Assembly (NCBI GenBank): GCA_044349205.1
Contig: JBIKRJ010000138.1
Coordinates: 1-6,482 of the forward strand
Direction of reading: 5' to 3'
Length of the DNA: 6,482 nucleotides
Source: UBA9547 sp044349205
GTDB taxonomy: Bacteria; Bacteroidota; Bacteroidia; Cytophagales; UBA9547
The translations under genes were made by a program, and so were the position numbers. A model generated the notes under the pieces. That model was not told the origin of the DNA. It did not search any database and saw only the letters and a program-made list of their open reading frames with translations. Below are positions 6,156-6,482 of this stretch, one piece after another. Every line of letters starts with the position of its first letter. The first letter of the stretch is position 1.

Positions 6156-6467
6156 TTAAAGAAAACCTAGTTCAAATTTAGCCGTTTCACTCATCATTTC
6201 TTGCGAATAGGGTGGGTCGAATGTGACCTCCACATTTACCTCTCCTATTCCCTTTATGGCTTCAATTTTTTTCTTGATTTCTTCAGGTAATGACTGTGCC
6301 GAAGGACAAGAGGGGGAAGTGAGTGTCATGAGGACAAAAACATTGTTTATGGGGTACACACTCACTTCGTATATCAAACCCAAATCAAATACATTGACAG
6401 GTATTTCTGGGTCAAATACCTTTTTTATTTCTTCTAAAGCTCTTTCTTTCAGTTCTTGTTCGGTCAT
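6156..6467 (-). CDS. MIP18/DUF59 family iron-sulfur cluster assembly factor (SufT-like)
   Basis: The 103-residue protein is a compact single-domain DUF59 member, a family (SufT, PaaD, MIP18) that helps mature cytosolic Fe-S proteins. Hallmarks are VFDPEIPVNVFDLGLIYEV (17-35, including D19-P20 and D28), MTLTSPSCP (47-55, with conserved C54), and VTFDPPY (81-87), and a family-typical end, MSETAKFELGFL. The ATG at 6467-6465 matches the usual family start (MTEQELKERALEEIKKVFDP). The frame stays open for the 15 bases to the window edge, so an upstream start cannot be strictly excluded. No Shine-Dalgarno is seen. In Bacteroidota such genes commonly lie downstream of sufBCDSE, so the neighbouring SUF genes are probably just beyond the right edge (inference). 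It differs from SufT fusions and PaaD by its short length and lack of extra domains. Confidence 0.92.
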   Translation of the reverse strand: MTEQELKERALEEIKKVFDPEIPVNVFDLGLIYEVSVYPINNVFVLMTLTSPSCPSAQSLPEEIKKKIEAIKGIGEVNVEVTFDPPYSQEMMSETAKFELGFL

Positions 6468-6482
6468 AACATATATTATTTG

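Noticed and set aside
1..6482. Mobile element, prophage, toxin-antitoxin or defence system
   Set aside because: No transposase, integrase, terminal inverted repeats, target duplications or defence-type domains are visible; the 53-114-base gaps are too short to hide further genes.

Overview
The window looks like chromosome of a Bacteroidota bacterium. Three things point that way: a giant secreted adhesin-like protein ending in a type IX secretion (T9SS) C-terminal sorting domain; a TAnnTTTG-type promoter element with no Shine-Dalgarno sequence before the next start; and a SufT-like plus bacilliredoxin gene pair of the kind found near SUF iron-sulfur loci in this phylum. Genus or species cannot be told from the window. 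No mobile element, CRISPR array, tRNA or rRNA was seen.

Layout. Positions 1-4568 (+) hold the 3' part of a very long gene that is open to the left edge, with 1521 codons visible. Its product reads: end of a jelly-roll (choice-of-anchor J/MAM-like) domain, a PKD domain, twelve tandem PKD-like repeats of 85-87 residues, a different Ig-like domain, a degenerate thirteenth repeat, and a T9SS sorting domain. A 114-base gap follows, holding a weak terminator candidate and a promoter element. Positions 4683-5636 (+) encode a two-domain Sua5/YrdC L-threonylcarbamoyladenylate synthase, the first enzyme of tRNA t6A37 synthesis. A strong hairpin (5633-5664) separates it from two minus-strand genes: a BrxA/BrxB-type bacilliredoxin with a CGC motif (6102-5686), and upstream of it a MIP18/DUF59 (SufT-like) iron-sulfur assembly factor (6467-6156).

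How the genes relate. The surface protein and Sua5 are neighbours on one strand but have no visible functional link. The DUF59 protein and the bacilliredoxin sit 53 bases apart in the same direction and are probably one transcript, likely the tail of a SUF operon that continues beyond the right edge (inference). The two groups converge on the hairpin, whose U-rich side suits the minus-strand transcript.

I see no previously undescribed system here. The most interesting signals are an apparent three-unit (ABC)x3 higher-order periodicity within the first nine surface-protein repeats, a lost cysteine in the last repeat, and stop codons embedded in inverted repeats at the convergent junction.
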